Positions 62,073 through 64,000 of a stretch of 64,000 nucleotides of DNA are shown here, one piece after another. This stretch comes from Sporosarcina sp. ACRSL (GTDB taxonomy: Bacteria > Bacillota > Bacilli > Bacillales_A > Planococcaceae): contig NZ_JAKRNT010000010.1 in the NCBI RefSeq assembly GCF_022346605.1, positions 62,001 through 126,000 on the forward strand, written 5' to 3'. A model generated the notes under the pieces. That model saw nothing but the letters and a program-made list of their open reading frames with translations. It made no database searches and was not told the origin of the DNA. Numbering within the stretch: position 1 is the stretch's first letter; the number at the start of each line of letters is the position of its first letter. Position numbers and translations under genes: made by a program.

Positions 62073-62873
62073 CTACTTAATGAACTTTTCATTGAATTCA
62101 CGATTAAAATTGATCTGGACCAATGCCCCATCATCTCGAGAGAAAATCATCAAAGCAACTTCACCATTTTCGCCTGTGATTTCAACGTCAATCTGAGGTG
62201 CATAGCTGCCTTGACCATTGGTCGCGTAACCCTGGCCGTCGTATGCAACCGACTTAACTGTGCTGTGAACGACGTTATATTTCTCCGCTAGTTTCTTTGC
62301 TAGCGCAACATATTCCTGTGGATTTTTTTCAAGCGCCGCATCAACGGCTGGGATAGCCTTTCTATCCAGCGTTTGGAATCGGCCAATGCTAATTAATTCT
62401 CCGGTTACAGAGTCCACAGTGAAGAAATAACTGCGCTCGTCGTTGATCATCACTTCGGCGGTCCAGATCGAACGGGAATAACCTTCGCTTGGCTGTTGAT
62501 AGCCCATTTCAATCACCTGACCTTCTAGGTTCAGGTCAAATATCTCCCAAAGGGCCTGTGCGCCTATTTCAGATGCATCTTCTTTTGTCATGTCTTTACT
62601 TGTTGGTATTTGGGTGTGGTACCATTCATTGTTATGTGCACCCACCGTATAATTTGCTTTGGTATAGCCTTCCGGCAAGCTGTTTGGTGCCGCTTGAGGT
62701 AAACTGGCTGTAACATTCGCATAGCTTGTAGGGATCGTATTTGTTTTTTTGAATTCCGCCTCCGTCATCCCCAATGTAACTCCCTGAAACAGAATTGCGC
62801 TTGCCCCAATGGCTACTACAGCCGTTAATACGGTTTTCTTTAATCCTTTTCCTTCCAATCTGTTTACTTTCAT
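62073..62873 (-). CDS. Membrane-anchored PepSY-like protein
   Basis: A 266-residue exported protein with one N-terminal helix (KKTVLTAVVAIGASAILFQGVTLG). The mature part has two copies of a PepSY-like alpha-beta motif: SKDMTKEDASEIGAQALWEI with SYFFTVDSVTGELISIGRFQ, and PQEYVALAKKLAEKYNVVHS with VALMIFSRDDGALVQINFN. PepSY domains often act as inhibitors of peptidases or as sensor modules at the cell wall. It is followed upstream by a histidine kinase gene on the same strand, 82 bases away, so the pair may be functionally linked. Confidence 0.6.
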   Translation of the reverse strand: MKVNRLEGKGLKKTVLTAVVAIGASAILFQGVTLGMTEAEFKKTNTIPTSYANVTASLPQAAPNSLPEGYTKANYTVGAHNNEWYHTQIPTSKDMTKEDASEIGAQALWEIFDLNLEGQVIEMGYQQPSEGYSRSIWTAEVMINDERSYFFTVDSVTGELISIGRFQTLDRKAIPAVDAALEKNPQEYVALAKKLAEKYNVVHSTVKSVAYDGQGYATNGQGSYAPQIDVEITGENGEVALMIFSRDDGALVQINFNREFNEKFIK

Positions 62874-62954
62874 CTGAATCTCTCCTTCATCGTTTTGTGT
62901 GTGATCACAATACGTAGTATAAGATGGCCGGATTATAGAACCATCATCAAGTTA

Positions 62955-64000
62955 TTATGAAGTTGTAAAGATTACTTTTGCTGTCGTTCCTTCGCCGGGA
63001 AGGCTCATAAATTCTAGCTCCGCCCCGTGATGCAAGACAATCTGTTGACAGATGGCAAGGCCTAATCCGGCACCGCCGTCCCTGCGGTTTCGTGATCTCT
63101 CTTCGCGATAAAAGGGTTCTGTAATATGCCGGATTATATCAGGAGGCATCCCTTTACCGTTATCCTTGATGCTGATAATACTCTTTCCTGCTTCCATGAC
63201 AGCATTTACGATGATGTGTCCTCCCGATCCACACGCCTTGATTGCATTGTCCATTAGGTTGACAAACAGACTTTTCAACAAGTATCCATCGCCCCAAATG
63301 ACCTCAATTTCACTATAAAATTCGATTTGGATTTCTTTTTCCATCGCCTTTTTATGTAGGGTCTGTTTGACAGACTGAAAGAGATCGGTTATGTTTTGTT
63401 CTCCCCAAGCGAGTTGATCATTTCTATAGTTTGCCAGATCGAGCAATTGATTAGCCAATGCTTGCATACGCCGGCTTTCCGACATAATATAACTGATTGC
63501 AGACATCCTGTCGTCTTCAGTCATGACTGCCTTTTGCAAGTATTCCGCGTACCCGTAAATAGCAGTTAGGGGTGTATGGAGCTCATGGGCAAAATTATCT
63601 ATGAACTGCTGCTTTTTCTCTGCTGCGGTAGTTAACTCCGCCATCTGATGTTGGACTTCCACCGCCATATAGTTGAAGCTTTGCGCCATTTCAGACAGCT
63701 CGTCATTTCCTAATACCGGAAGTCTAGTTTCGTAAGCGCCAGCAGCAATATTGCGGGATGTTTGCGAAATTTGTGCCAAAGGCTTGAATATACGGTTAAG
63801 CAGTAAAACAAGGCCTAAAGCAAGCAAAATGGAAAGAATGAGCCCCACTAAAAACAACATGTTTTTCATCTTTTCCCATGCTGTGATAGCATCTGTCGCG
63901 TCATATTGATAAACCATTGTATAAGTGTCATATGGTGCAGGTAGCATTCCAGAAACATTGACATAAGTACGTTGGTCTGATTTTTGAAACGAAACTATCC
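62955..64000 (-). CDS. Sensor histidine kinase (partial at window end)
   Basis: At least 348 residues are visible; the reading frame continues beyond 64000. The order is a membrane helix (MLFLVGLILSILLALGLVLLL), HAMP domain (LNRIFKPLAQISQTSRNIAAG), HisKA with the phosphorylated His in FIDNFAHELHTPLTAIYGYA, N box NLMDNAIKACGSG, G1 IKDNGKGMPP, F box and G2 GGAGLGLAICQQIV. The kinase is intact in all parts seen. Its response regulator should lie outside the window. Neighbours suggest it controls envelope lipoproteins. Confidence 0.9.
   Translation of the reverse strand, partial: IVSFQKSDQRTYVNVSGMLPAPYDTYTMVYQYDATDAITAWEKMKNMLFLVGLILSILLALGLVLLLNRIFKPLAQISQTSRNIAAGAYETRLPVLGNDELSEMAQSFNYMAVEVQHQMAELTTAAEKKQQFIDNFAHELHTPLTAIYGYAEYLQKAVMTEDDRMSAISYIMSESRRMQALANQLLDLANYRNDQLAWGEQNITDLFQSVKQTLHKKAMEKEIQIEFYSEIEVIWGDGYLLKSLFVNLMDNAIKACGSGGHIIVNAVMEAGKSIISIKDNGKGMPPDIIRHITEPFYREERSRNRRDGGAGLGLAICQQIVLHHGAELEFMSLPGEGTTAKVIFTTS

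Noticed and set aside
1..64000. Insertion sequences or an integrase to explain the rearrangements
   Set aside because: I found no transposase or recombinase gene with recognisable catalytic motifs and no inverted-repeat ends in the window.

Overview
The window looks like chromosomal DNA of a low-GC, endospore-forming Bacillales bacterium, most likely of the Planococcaceae (Sporosarcina/Lysinibacillus-like). Strong AGGAGG-type ribosome sites, frequent TTG/GTG starts, an ExsC-like exosporium protein, a CcpA-type catabolite repression (cre) site logic, an L-box riboswitch and a tmRNA whose tag ends in AFAA all fit this. The genus is inferred, not proved.

Layout. 1-0.3 kb: start of a purine-type (NCS2) permease. 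0.5-2.9 kb: LytTR regulator / DUF3021 / ABC ATPase / ABC permease operon. 3-12.3 kb: small regulators, acetyltransferases, an MFS and a DMT exporter, a Nudix and a metallo-beta-lactamase-fold hydrolase, mixed with several broken genes. 12.4-17.6 kb: methyltransferase, a 21-bp tandem repeat block, ExsC-like protein, NRDE protein, tRNA-dihydrouridine synthase, Cys-rich copper-storage-like protein and a prolyl-4-hydroxylase. 17.6-20.7 kb: three-gene exopolysaccharide block (aminotransferase, priming sugar transferase, glycosyltransferase). 21.4-24.5 kb: a deleted histidine phosphatase, an alpha/beta hydrolase and an M14 carboxypeptidase with SLH-like tail.

24.7-27.3 kb holds the most unusual locus: a membrane HD-GYP gene overlaps a 22-codon gene with a perfect ribosome site, encoding a basic peptide ending in CWWCFLVPKG; a strong hairpin follows, then a protein fusing a PqqD-like peptide-recognition domain to a membrane M50 (HEFGH) metalloprotease. 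This looks like a minimal, apparently undescribed ribosomal-peptide or peptide-signal system.

27.4-37.5 kb: YwqG-like protein, a divergent MurA with Asp in place of the catalytic Cys (predicted fosfomycin-insensitive), MFS transporter, aminotransferase and a TAXI-type TRAP transporter with DUF1850. 37.9-43.6 kb: isochorismatase-like hydrolase, then a permease remnant and two defence-like gene pairs (FRG + DUF262; DUF6414 + AAA+), the second pair sitting between fragments of a tmRNA gene. 43.7-50.6 kb: truncated arsC, acetyltransferase, and a complete catabolic operon for a sugar acid (IclR regulator, TctCBA transporter, KDG kinase, KDPG aldolase) with a perfect cre upstream. 51.4-58.4 kb: chemoreceptor, lysine riboswitch with lysine-type permease, a second amino-acid permease with its own cre, and a Rieske oxygenase. 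58.7-64 kb: a 5'-truncated tmRNA gene, then cell-envelope lipoproteins, a PepSY-like protein and sensor kinases.

A recurring theme is genome decay after duplication: isochorismatase and permease loci at 38 and 54-57 kb have lost opposite members, two threonine-aldolase relics lie at 32 and 51 kb, the tail of the prolyl-hydroxylase gene with its terminator is duplicated behind the hydrolase at 22.5 kb, and tmRNA pieces occur at three places.
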